Shown here in pieces: positions 1-9,390 of a stretch of 64,000 nt of DNA. This stretch comes from Isoetes taiwanensis (lineage: Eukaryota; Streptophyta; Lycopodiopsida; Isoetales; Isoetaceae). The number at the start of each line of letters is the position of its first letter. The first letter of the stretch is position 1. The DNA is taken from positions 26,711,189 to 26,775,188 of the forward strand of contig JAJEKV010000001.1 of the NCBI GenBank assembly GCA_021234155.1, given 5' to 3'. A program made the translations under genes and the position numbers. Below the pieces are notes generated by a model. That model saw only the letters and a list, made by a program, of their open reading frames with translations. It did no database searches and was not told the DNA's origin.

Positions 1-418
1 TAAAAGAAGACATGAAAATACAGACGCTTGGGCCATCAACAACCCTCTATACATGCGCAGGTCACGTACTGCTCACTGGCCTGCACATGTCAATACGTCA
101 GTATGTACACATAATAATTAAGTTGTGGTTGAAGGGACCACCCCCTTAAATTAAAATAAAAGATTAAACTAACAGGGAAGCCGATCATGCCTAGGGTTCG
201 CAATCCATAGCAGCATAAGGAATGGTCATGTTCCTATTATCGTCGAGATGAATGCGGCCTATCAACTACATGTTGTTCAGGCAACCCGTGGTCATTCCCA
301 CATTGACAATACACCAAGTCATAGAGAACACCAAGGTGGTCTCATCATCGGTAACTACTTTGATCTAAGATGCATCTACCCCTGCAGGCTACTGCATGAT
401 CCCTGCCGAATCAAGCCT
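1..418 (-). other. 3' untranslated end of the chromovirus; possible polypurine tract
   Basis: This stretch lies downstream, on the minus strand, of the last pol codons that end at 419. On the minus strand, around 140-155, a purine run (TTAAGGGGGTGG) is a possible polypurine tract, so the 3' LTR could begin there. The bases 1-140 do not match the start of the proposed 5' LTR near 22783, so the 3' LTR is either outside the window or this is not the true boundary. No gene is visible here. Confidence 0.35.
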
Positions 419-1129
419 TCAATGCTTACCGCCGGAATCGGGGTTGATGACATCGTTAATGGTGCGGCCTTGAGATTCCCGCATGAATTCCGGATAATGC
501 TTTTCAAGGTCTATCTTCATTACCCACGTAGCATCCTCCACCGGCAAGTGTTTCCACTTGACCAAATATTGGAGCATTTGAGTCCTTCTGGTCTGCTTAT
601 AAGCCCGATCAAGAAGAGTTTCGGGCACTATCTCTAGTTGCTCATCCGTCATTTCAAGGAGGGTGGGTGTATCCAACATCTTCTCTGGATCAGGAGTGTG
701 TCTCTTCAGAAGACTCACGTGAAAGGCCTTGTGGATCTTCAAGCGGGGTGGCAAATCCAGCCCATATGCCTGCTCTCCAATACGTTCAATAATCATGAAT
801 GGCCCAGCCCATCTGGGTGCCAATTTCTTGCAGTTACCAATTTTGAGCTTGGCTTGCTTAACCTTAATCTTAAGCCAAACTGAATCGCCCACTTGGAACA
901 CTCGTGGGTTTCTGTGCTTATCAGCCACACTTTTCTGACGACTACGCGCGGCCAATAAATAACCACGAACCTCCTCGACCAAAGCTTGCATTTCCAAAAG
1001 GAGTTGTTGGGAAACTTCCATTTTAGAAATAGGATTATGCCATGTGTCTGGAGTTAGGCATTGATAGCCATAATTTATCATGAAAGGAGACCATAAGCAA
1101 ACTCCACTAAATAGATATAATCCGCCCAC
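419..1129 (-). pseudogene. pol C-terminus: end of integrase plus chromodomain
   Basis: The 236-codon frame carries the gypsy integrase C-terminal region (VGDSVWLKIK..., LAPRWAGPFMIIERIGEQAY, FHVSLLKRH) followed by a chromodomain-like stretch: PETLLDRAYKQTRR, then LQYLVKWKHLPVEDATWV. Chromodomains of this family bind modified histone H3 tails and steer integration into heterochromatin; that is family knowledge, not shown here. The frame is offset from the preceding integrase frame (1078-2160), and the residues expected between LVEFAY and the SPF/PFMINYG motif are partly missing, so a small deletion with frameshift separates the two. The first codons of this frame are therefore not a real start. 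Confidence 0.8.
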
Positions 1130-2160
1130 TGAGTTTGCTTACTCCACACATAGCTTCGCAACATATCTTCTATAATGCGGTTGATCCGCTCTGTTTGTCC
1201 ATCCGTCTGAGGATGATATGCTATGCTCATAGCAAGCTTTGTCTGAATAGTGGCAAAGAAATCCTTCCAGAATGCACTTACAAACTTGGGATCTATGTCA
1301 GATACTATTACTCGTGGCATCCCGTGCAATCTGAAGATTTCCTTCGCGAATAACAGAGCTGTATCCAAGGCCGTGTCTGTGGTACGACATGGCAAGAAAT
1401 GAGCCATCTTCGACAACTTGTCGACCACTACCATTAAAGCGTCATATCCACGGAGGGTACGGGGAAGGCCCACAATAAAATCCATGGTTATCACTTCCCA
1501 TTTGGCGTTGGGCACATCCAACGGTTGCAACTCTCCTGGAACCCTCAACTGCTCGGCCTTAATTTGCTGACACACTTGGCATTGCTTAATGTATCTGGCA
1601 ATGTCTTTCTTCATGCTTGGCCAGAAATAGCTGGATCGGATCTTAAAGTAGGTCTTCATGAAGCCTACATGTCCAGCTATAGGGCTGTTGCGTGTATCAT
1701 GAAGAATAAGCTTACGGACTCTTGAAGTCTCGGGTACACACAACTTGTCTTTGCAATAAAGCAAATTGCCCTCCTTCTTATAAGAGCGGAAAGCCTCACG
1801 CTCCTTATCTGTTCGTGCCTCTTTGTTTAAACTCTGCCACACTTCAGCGAATTCTGGGTCTGTGGCCAAAGTTTGCTCTATTTGCTTGCCGAACTCACTA
1901 GTGAGTGTGGAAATTGCATTACAATGGGTGCGAGTTACTAAGGGAAGGCGTGACAACGCATCCGCAACCACATTGTGCTTACCCGGCTTATACATGATCT
2001 CAAAATCATATTCCTCAAGAAACTCCATCCATCTTCTTTGACGGAGATTGAGATTTGGCTGGGTAGAAAGATAACGGAGACTCTGGTGATCCGTATCTAG
2101 CTGGAATCTCCTACCAAGAAGGTAGTGTCTCCATATGCGCAGAGCCCGCACAACTGCCAA
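1078..2160 (-). pseudogene. pol middle: RNase H C-terminal half and integrase core
   Basis: It begins inside RNase H (QELLAVVRALRIWRHYLLG, TDHQSL, ADALSRLP). It continues with the integrase zinc finger (H and H in the RKLILHDT...AGHVG part, then CQVCQQIK) and the DDE core: first Asp in TMDFIVGLP, second in VSDIDPKF, Glu in DGQTERINR. The usual SDRDPKF is SDIDPKF here. The frame is the direct continuation of the one upstream at 2185-4446, separated by a single in-frame TGA at about 2182-2184, so one nonsense change splits RNase H. At its 3' end the frame runs off the integrase sequence at LVEFAYG, where a deletion and frameshift occur. Confidence 0.85.
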
Positions 2161-2184
2161 GAGTTCCTGATCGTGGGTGGGGTA

Positions 2185-4446
2185 TCACTGTTCGGTCTCA
2201 TTCATTTTCTTAGAATCATACGCAATAACCCTGCCCTCTTGCATTAAAACTCCTCCAGTAGCAATTTTAGTGGCATCTGTTGCTACTAACTTATCTTCCT
2301 CCGGGTCTGGTAATGTGAGGACTGGCGCTGAAGTCAAAGCATCCTTAAGTTTCTGAAAGCCTGTCTGGACCTTTGCCTTCCAATGTTCTACCCCATCCTT
2401 CACTTTCTCATGCTTTGTAAGGTCTGTCAGAGGCGCTGCAATCTTGGCAAAATCCTTGACAAATTTCCTATAATAGCCTGCCAAGCCCAAAAAGCTCCTA
2501 ACCTCTGAAACATTACTGGGGATAGGCCAGTCCTTGACTGCCTCTATCTTTGTGGGATCTGTGGCAATACCTTCGGCTGAAATAACATGCCCTAGGTACT
2601 CTACTTTCGGTGAGGCAAACTTGCATTTAGAGAATTTTGCAAAGAGCTGGTGACGCCTCAATTTCGGCAAGGCCAATTTAAGGTGTTGCTCATGCTCCTC
2701 AAGGGTTTTACTATAGATGAGAATGTCGTCGAAGAAGATAACGACAAAATCATCCAAGTATTCTCGGAAGACATCGTTCATCAACTGCATAAAAGTCGCG
2801 GGAGCGTTAGTTAAGCCAACAGGCATAACCGTGAATTCATAATGCCCGTATCTCGTACGAAAGGCAGATTTATGGATGTCATCCTCTTTTATTCTTATCT
2901 GGTGATACCCTGAGCGTAAGTCAATCTTCAAAAAATATTTGGCCCCTTGCAATTGGTCCATGAGATCATCCGCTCTCGGCAAAGCATAACGGTTTTTTAT
3001 TGTATGCTTGTTAAGTTGCCTATAATCGATGCACATCCTCATGGAGCCATCCTTCTTTTTAACAAAGAGGATAGGGGCGCCAAAGGGTGAAACACTAGGC
3101 CGAATGAAGCCTAGGTTCAATAGCTCTTGGAGTTGCTTCTTAAGCTCAGCCAACTCGGGAGGACTCATACGGTACGTCGCCTTACTAGTAGGCTTAGTAC
3201 CCGGTTCCAAGGCTATTTCGCACTCCACGCCTCTGAAAGGAGGGAGTTTTTGGATCTCATCTGGGAAGAGATCCTTGAATTCCCTTAGAAGATTAGCAAT
3301 CTTTTCTGGCAATGCATCCACTACCTCTTTCTGTTTAGCGCCTGACTCCATTGAGGCAAGTCTGATAACGCAAAGTACCTTATCCTTGCGTATGGCCTTA
3401 TCTAAGTGTCTGATGGAAACGGATTGCATGATTGGGTTCACTGAATTACCTTTAACAGTAACTCGGGCTCCATTGGCTGCATTAAAGCTCACTTCCCGCT
3501 TGTCGCAGTCTATATTGGCCTTAGCAGCTGCCAAAAATTCCATCCCGACAATAAGATCATATTTGCCGATGTCCATGAGCTCTGCACCTAAAGCAACTGG
3601 TGCGCCCGGCAACTGTATATTCAGATTGATACGACGGCCATTTGTATGTCGAACCTTCCCACTGGCCAAGGTAACCGGTCGTTGTCTAGATCTTAAGGTC
3701 TCAAGTTTCAAGACTTGGGCCATTCTGGGAGAAGCAAAATTATGGGTACTACCCGTATCCATAAGAATAACAAATGGCTTACTGTCTACCCGGCCTATAG
3801 CAGAAATAACGGCAGGCTGACTATCAGCATTGCCGGTTTCAATAGCTGCAAAAATGTGAGACGCGCCGTGTATATAATCGTGGACCTCCTCGCCAGCCGG
3901 TGGTGAGAACTCTGGATCTTCCCAATCGACTTCTGCCATTGCCAACTGAGCGGTTTGTGTCACATAGGGGCAGTTCTGCATCATATGTCCAGGCCGCATA
4001 CACCTGAAACATGCTTTATCTTTGCGGAGCTGTTCAGGAGCCTCTTTGGGAATAGACTGTAAGAGTTCTCGAACTGAACTGCCAATGCTATTCGGCTTAT
4101 CGGGCACGTTAAAGGTAACTTTCTTATCCTGCCGCCCGTAGGAATTTTGCTGAGGGGGCCCAGGACTTGGGGAACGAGGCTTGTATGGTGTATAAGGGCA
4201 AGGTTGAGCATAAGGAGCGGGATGCTGATACTGATTCTTTGGAATGTCCTCCTCGAGGCTTAATGCCTTAGCCTCGGCCTCCGCAACCGACTTTGGATCT
4301 ATGGCCTTCACCATTATTTTGATGGATGGTGCCAATCCCTCGATATATCCCTCAACCGCCCTTTTTTCATTCATCTCCGGCACATATAGCCTTAAGCGCA
4401 TAAACTCGTCGGTATATGCCTGCACCGACATGCTTTTCTGCTCCAA
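2185..4446 (-). pseudogene. gag C-terminus, protease, reverse transcriptase, start of RNase H
   Basis: Domains in order: the end of the gag retrotransposon domain ([18 protein letters not shown]), a CCHC zinc knuckle ([14 protein letters not shown]), an aspartic protease with catalytic DTGS ([11 protein letters not shown]), reverse transcriptase with motif A ([11 protein letters not shown]), motif B ([14 protein letters not shown]) and the catalytic box FFDD (usually YIDD or FIDD), and the start of RNase H ([17 protein letters not shown]). The frame ends at an in-frame TGA inside RNase H. The reading frame itself is long and clean, which suggests fairly recent activity, but it is no longer joined to intact gag or integrase. 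Neighbours on both sides belong to the same polyprotein. Confidence 0.9.
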
Positions 4447-4447
4447 C

Positions 4448-5143
4448 CTATAGAAGGTTTGAATTTACTGACACTTGTGACACGCGACACATAGTGTGAT
4501 TTAAATGCTTTTGCAAACTTCCTGAATTTGCACCTACTCCTGTCCAAATGCTTTGCCTTTGCATAACCCTTCCACCAGATTCTGGCGCTGTAAGGTTGTT
4601 GGTGGCGACTTTACCTGTGTCATTCTCGGTCATTCCATATGACTTGCCAAATTCTTTCATTTCATCCAACCACGATTCAGCATTAAGACCTCCCCTGGAT
4701 TTACCATCAAATTGTGCTAACTTCCTGTTCTTCCATATGCTAGTGATAGCTGTGTCCACCGTCTTACAGTATTCCTTATCATGTGCCTTGGCATGACGAT
4801 CAAATGACGCGGATGAATCTGAGGATTCAGAAGTGTCGGTCTGTGAAGACGTAGCACTCTCGGTAGAAGGACTTCTACACTGCTTAGTATGGCGTTTCTT
4901 GTGTCCGTGCATGGGTGCTGATGTCGGCAAAGGTGCAGGTGGCTGTGGTGGTGGTGGACTTGCCGGCAAGGGTGGCATCTCAGGACCATAGTCAGGTGTC
5001 ATTTGGGGAGGATTGATCTGCAACACATATGCCTGGAGATCACCGAGCTGACGCTTAATGAGTATCAACTCTTGTTCAGGCGTGAGACGACCCGCATCCG
5101 AGGGCATATGCCATGGGCCATTGCCTGCATGGTCTGAAGACAA
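4448..5143 (-). pseudogene. gag N-terminal part with frameshifts
   Basis: The frame starts at an ATG (MSSDHAGNGPWHMPSD), has a proline-rich middle and a Ser/Thr-rich segment. It then enters the gag fold at FDGKSRGGLNAESWLDEMKEF. Soon after this the frame departs from gag-like sequence. The expected continuation (WWKGYAKAKHLDRS..., KFAKAFKSHYVS) is found in another frame at about 4590-4480, and gag then resumes in the frame that begins at 4446. At least two frameshifts therefore break gag. Gag forms the particle shell of the element in the cytoplasm. Confidence 0.7.
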
Positions 5144-5209
5144 TTTACAATAATAGATAAGGACCTAAGTCTTATACAAAGAACAAAAATACTAATGAAA
5201 AATTGCATA

Positions 5210-6566
5210 CTAAAAAATGCAAGCAACCCGAGAAAATATTATATTAGTGGCTGAAGCTATCTCTGGAGGAACATTGGTAGCTAAGGGCGCTGCAACCATT
5301 AAACTCAAGTTCATCCAAGAGCCAATATCGTGGTAAAAAACAGCAATGGCAAGATCACGATTGACTAGGATGACTTGCTCGAGATTCGTTGGTAGCTTCT
5401 TATGACCGGCTGTCGTAGAAAGTGCCCTAAGTGCCCATACAGCTGCCTCAGCTTCTGGTGCAATTGCTTTGGCGAAGAAGAGTACCTGCTTGCTTGTAAA
5501 AGCCGATAAGAAGAATCGGGTAATATGGCACTTTAACCCCTCGACCCTCGGATGGGTTAAGGAAGCCACCTCAGATTCAAAGTTAGGTGGCAACTCCTCT
5601 TCTTTATCGAGATCCTTCTCTTCTTGCGCATACTGTGCTTCATCACAAAGATCTTCAGTTGTTGGATCGTCTTCCATCTTAACTACAACGTCGTTAATAT
5701 TAGGAACATGCGGTGCTGTAGCATGGAAAACCGACTCGTGTATTTGCGAAGGAGCGTCTTGGATCATGAGTTGGCGTAAAGATAACAATGTGTTGACGGG
5801 CTCAATATCAAGAGGATGGTAATTGAGCAATCGGTGCACCTCCGGCGGGTAGATGGGTCTGGAGTAATCCATAAAGTCATCTTGACCTTGGCAATACTCG
5901 GCTAACTCATAAAGAAGATGAGCCGTCTTTTGCCTGCCCATATTGGCAACATGCTGTTATGCCCATTGAATATCAATATCACTCAGCAAAAGATAATCCT
6001 GATCTCCAACCTTTATGGTGGGAAGTGTACCCAACCCGATAAGTGCTTGGCCCTTACTACGAGGTAAAGGCTTCTCTGCCGCTAACTGCTTCCACCTAGC
6101 GAAGTCTGCATAGCTTATCTGCTCGTCTTCCTTAGGATCCTGGGGGAGTGGAGTCTTGGTTTGCTCTAAGAGCGTATCACCATTCTCAATATATCTATCC
6201 ATGAGAAGGGCGAGAGCAAAACTGGGCTTCGAAGTAGATCTGGTTAGACCCGAGGTCAAGAATGGGGGCATTCCTGGCGCGTCGGACAATGCCTCTGAGT
6301 ATGGCATCGCCATGGTGATCATCCCCAAACATCTGCCATAAGATGTCCCTGTGGAGATAAGGTCGAGGCGGCTCTCCCAAAAGTTCAGCCTGCGATAGGA
6401 TATCCTCGTTGTAAACCTCGAGGAAACCACTATAATGTGGGTGTGTACGCATATTGTCGAGAAGATCGACAGTACACTGCAACATGGGGTCTAAAAGAGG
6501 GTAGGGGACCTGAGGATCCCACTGCTCTCCACCCATATACCATGCAAGGCGTCCAGTGTAGTCCAT
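5210..6566 (-). pseudogene. second extra ORF before gag, unknown function, broken
   Basis: An ATG at about 6566 (MDYTGRLAWYMGGEQWDPQV) opens a frame of roughly 450 codons that is now cut in two places. A frameshift lies near 6195-6300, where the sequence passes to the next frame (FALALLMDRYIENGDTLL...). A single TAA follows at about 5955-5957, directly after SDIDIQWA; the same frame then runs on (QHVANMGRQKTAHLLYELAEY...) to about 5210. The product is acidic in its middle (KMEDDPTTEDLCDEAQYAQEEKDLDKEEELPP). I recognise no domain. It sits between the H3-fold ORF and gag on the same strand, so it is probably an accessory gene of the retroelement. It could also be captured host sequence. Confidence 0.5.
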
Positions 6567-6704
6567 GACGAAGAACGGAGGAAGAAGGAGGAGCAAAAAC
6601 GAAAGAGACACTGAAGGGAATGAAAACCCTAAAGTGAATCTCACTTTTAAATATATGGGCACGGAGTTCGAGGCGCCAGTTAAATAGTTAAAAATTATTT
6701 TTAT

Positions 6705-6722
6705 TATTATTATTATTATTAT
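6705..6722. repeat. (TTA)n microsatellite between the two extra ORFs
   Basis: A short run of TTA/TAA triplets lies between the end of the H3-fold ORF and the start of the second extra ORF (minus strand). Confidence 0.7.
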
Positions 6723-6808
6723 TAACATAACAATAACAAAAAAAATTGACTGTTAAGAAGAGTTAAAAACTTAGTTTAGATTGATACACAAAAATTTATG
6801 TACATCTT

Positions 6809-8047
6809 TCAACGGATCCGGCGTGCTAATTGAAGGTCCTCCACCTGGATGGTGACACGCTTGGCATGAATGGCACAAAGGTTGGCATCCCCAAAAAGGG
6901 CCACCAAGTAGGCCTCGGCCGCTTCTTGAAGTGCTAGGACTGCGTGTACCTGGAATCGGAGATCCGTCTTGTATTCTTGAGCGATCTCACGAACTAGGCG
7001 TTGGAAAGGAAGTTTTCGTAACAGAAATTCAGTGGATTTCTGATACTTCCTTATCTCCCTTAGTGCCACTGTGCCGGCTTTGTACCTGTGTCTCCTCTTA
7101 GGTTGCGGCGGAGCTCCGGGAATAGATTTCCCTGCGGTCTTGGGATGTCGCGCCTTACGGATAATATCATCCCGCGGATTCTCTCCTGCGATCTTAGCGG
7201 CTCCACCCCGGGCTTTGAGGCTAGCCTTATACTGGTCACCTGATTTACGAGCCGTATACTTTCGTTTTCTGCGGCCCGGAGGGTTGATCGGAGGTGGCAT
7301 ATCTTGCTTATCCAAAAAGTCCCGGTCCGCTTGCTCCTTTCTAAGCCGCTCTATGACTGCATCTGCTGTCTCCCTAGCTATCCTGTCCGCTTCATCTTGC
7401 CTTTGCTTCTGGGCTTGCTCTTGTGATGCCTGCTGTGCGCGAAGGGTGTCTTCACGGAGTTTGGCAGCCTCCTCATCTAGATGAGTTTCCCTTTGTGCTT
7501 GTGCTTGTGCTTGGTGTGCCGCTTGCTCGTGTGCTCGCTGTTCCCGGGCTATTCGAGCATCGGTTCTTCGCTTGAGTTCCAAAAGGTACCGGTTAAGGTT
7601 GGCCCGCATATCCTGCTCAACAGCCTGCTGGAAGCGATCAGTGAAATACGGTGGTAGCCCTGCTTCCCAAGCAATGCAGGTGTTGTCTTCCTCATAGGAA
7701 AAAGGTGGAATAGTAAACGATCCACCGTAAAAAAGGCACATCCCATTACCGAGGTAGCGATACCCCAAAGCTTGCTCAGCAGGGTCGTCAGCCGCGAGCC
7801 ACTGTCGGTCGTCCTCCTGCGCCATCTGCATGATCTTGTGGGCCTGCACTTGAATGGCCTCTGCTTCAGCCAGCTCATCCATTTCCGGTGGATAGAACCG
7901 CGTATAGTTTTGAACACCATCTTCTTCCTCAACTATGGTATAGGCCTCCTTGTTGGCATTAAGTTTGAAAATAAAACGCTCGTTGAAGTTGAAGAGCGGG
8001 TATGGTATCTTAGCCCCTTCGGAGAAACGTTTAGCAAAATGCTCCAA
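6809..8047 (-). CDS. retroelement ORF with C-terminal histone H3 fold
   Basis: The longest frame counts about 412 codons from a TTG at 8047. It is open back to a TGA near 8105 and has no in-frame ATG before the conserved part, so the true start is unclear. Residues 1-150 are unrecognised. About 150-245 is a charged, Ala/Gln/Arg/Glu-rich probable coiled coil. Residues 250-324 are basic and hold TARKS (265-269) and TAGKS (304-308), resembling the K9 and K27 surroundings of H3. Residues 325-412 are a histone H3 fold: [35 protein letters not shown], the long central helix ([24 protein letters not shown]) and LQLARRIR, then stop, lacking the last four residues of ordinary H3. The fold has no internal breaks. 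It could join nucleosomes or mimic H3; this is inference. It lies between the LTR leader and gag of a chromodomain retroelement. Confidence 0.85.
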   Translation of the reverse strand: MEHFAKRFSEGAKIPYPLFNFNERFIFKLNANKEAYTIVEEEDGVQNYTRFYPPEMDELAEAEAIQVQAHKIMQMAQEDDRQWLAADDPAEQALGYRYLGNGMCLFYGGSFTIPPFSYEEDNTCIAWEAGLPPYFTDRFQQAVEQDMRANLNRYLLELKRRTDARIAREQRAHEQAAHQAQAQAQRETHLDEEAAKLREDTLRAQQASQEQAQKQRQDEADRIARETADAVIERLRKEQADRDFLDKQDMPPPINPPGRRKRKYTARKSGDQYKASLKARGGAAKIAGENPRDDIIRKARHPKTAGKSIPGAPPQPKRRHRYKAGTVALREIRKYQKSTEFLLRKLPFQRLVREIAQEYKTDLRFQVHAVLALQEAAEAYLVALFGDANLCAIHAKRVTIQVEDLQLARRIR

Positions 8048-8386
8048 AATGCCTTCGGCTTTTGCTTGTTCTTCAACTGTTGGTTTGGGTGGGGAAAGAG
8101 CTCAACCATTAGGGAAGCTACTGAACACCTAGTGTAGCGAGAAGTCCTCTTGTACATTTGCTTTGTCTCCCCCATGATGAACAAGGTGGCGCTGGGCTGG
8201 CGCCTAGGTTAGGAAGATAAAGTGCAAAACTACAAGCGAAATGGGCTATGGCGGAAGCGACCTTCAAGTCCGGTGGCTATGGCGACTAGGAGAAGCGAGA
8301 ATGAGCAAAAACATGTTGGAATGAAAAAAAATATGAACCTAACTTAAATTTGATAACCCTAATTTTTGGATTTTTTTTTTTTTTAA
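7719..8386. repeat. left copy of the 668-bp duplication flanking the PLE
   Basis: This segment recurs in direct orientation at 20196-20863 with only about five single-base differences by eye (for example tatggtatagg versus tatggcatagg). The two copies lie exactly outside the terminal repeats of the Penelope-like element. The segment holds the 5' part of the H3-fold ORF and its upstream leader. It behaves as a target-site duplication, although an exceptionally long one. Confidence 0.85.
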
Positions 8387-8601
8387 TTTTATGTTTGTAC
8401 TCATGTAGCTAAAATAAGCTACAACTTAAAGGCTTTCTTCCTAAGTTTATCATAAATAAAACTTAAACATGAAGGCAGAAACCATGTAAAGGAGATTTCG
8501 ACCTTTTAATTAAGGAAATTTGTTGCATGCTAGGATGGGAAAAACCATTAAATGTAATAGAATATCTTTCACTAAGAAAATCTTTGACCCTAAAGAAAAT
8601 A

Positions 8602-8649
8602 TTTCGAGCAGTCCGAATTTTCTGGGCAGAAGATTTTTCGAGCAGTCCG
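8602..8649 (+). promoter_or_regulatory. duplicated 14-bp motif upstream of PLE exon 1
   Basis: TTTCGAGCAGTCCG occurs at 8602-8615 and again at 8636-8649, about 100 bp before the exon 1 ATG. The same pair is present in the right terminal repeat (about 18471-18518). A repeated element at this spot could be a transcription-factor site or an initiation region; no function is shown. Confidence 0.3.
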
Positions 8650-8715
8650 CCACTGGCATGCAGCAAACCATTAAGGGCGGATACCTTGCCGAGAAAGCCA
8701 TCCCCATAAGGTAAA

Positions 8716-9033
8716 ATGGGTTTTGATTACAATGGCATATCCGGAAGTAGTAGCTCTGAGGGAGAAGAAGCGCCTCCGGATGATTTAGAAAGGGAATTGT
8801 TGTGGTGCCAAAACGCTGTAAACTTTGAAGCTTTGCATATGGCACAGAGGGGTGGAGGAAGAGGATATGATCCTAAACGAAGCTATGGTGATGGAAATCG
8901 GGGTTATGCCACAAAAAGAGGTGGTTACAATAGAAGGCCTGCTGGTTTTCATAAGGACAACACAAATCTGGAGCACTACGTCCCAGAAACACAATACAAT
9001 GATGATGGAGGTTCAGAAGATGAAGATGTTCAG
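8716..9033 (+). CDS. PLE ORF1 exon 1, Gly/Arg-rich
   Basis: An ATG at 8716 opens 106 codons ending exactly at GTTCAG|GTATGG (donor at 9034), phase 0. The matching acceptor is TTCAG at 14104, where the next exon reads on in phase 0 (GAC ATG GAT). The protein starts with a Ser/Glu-rich stretch (GISGSSSSEGEEAPP), followed by an RG/RGG-like basic segment (QRGGGRGYDPKRSYGDGNRG, ATKRGGYNRRPAG) and an acidic end (DDGGSEDEDVQ). RGG segments commonly bind RNA, which would suit an ORF1 protein that coats the element's RNA; this is inference. The identical exon with one substitution is repeated at 18583-18900. Confidence 0.65.
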
Positions 9034-9390
9034 GTATGGTTTGAGCTTCCTAATTTTTTTTTTTTAAAAATCCCTGCCATATGAAAGGGGATAACAGAAG
9101 AAAAAGTTCAAGAAAAGAAAACCATTCATGGTTGTATGGTAGAGCAGATTGTAACAGGGATGGTATGAACTGTTGAAGGGATGGAAACAGGGGTATTTCC
9201 TTCTCTTAAAGTTGTACATGCATGTTTTCTTTAGACTAATACATGTTTTTCCTAAAGAAAACTACTGATGCTGGCATCATAAAACAGAAATACAGAGTTG
9301 TGTTTACACAAAGTTTAGCCTTCTTGTTTGTATCTTTGTTTTCTTAGTAAGCTTTAACTCATCAAGAGCAAAAAGGTACAATGGGTAAAG

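Noticed and set aside
1-146. Start of the chromovirus 3' LTR
   Set aside because: A purine run precedes it on the minus strand, but the sequence does not match the outer end of the proposed 5' LTR near 22783, so I did not call an LTR.
7071-7484. Plus-strand ORF of 137 codons
   Set aside because: It is the antisense shadow of the H3-fold ORF and has no recognisable protein sequence.
8387-9390. Hammerhead ribozyme in the PLE repeat
   Set aside because: Many PLEs carry one, so I looked for the CTGATGA...GAAA core on both strands. Only partial CTGATG hits were seen, without the stems.
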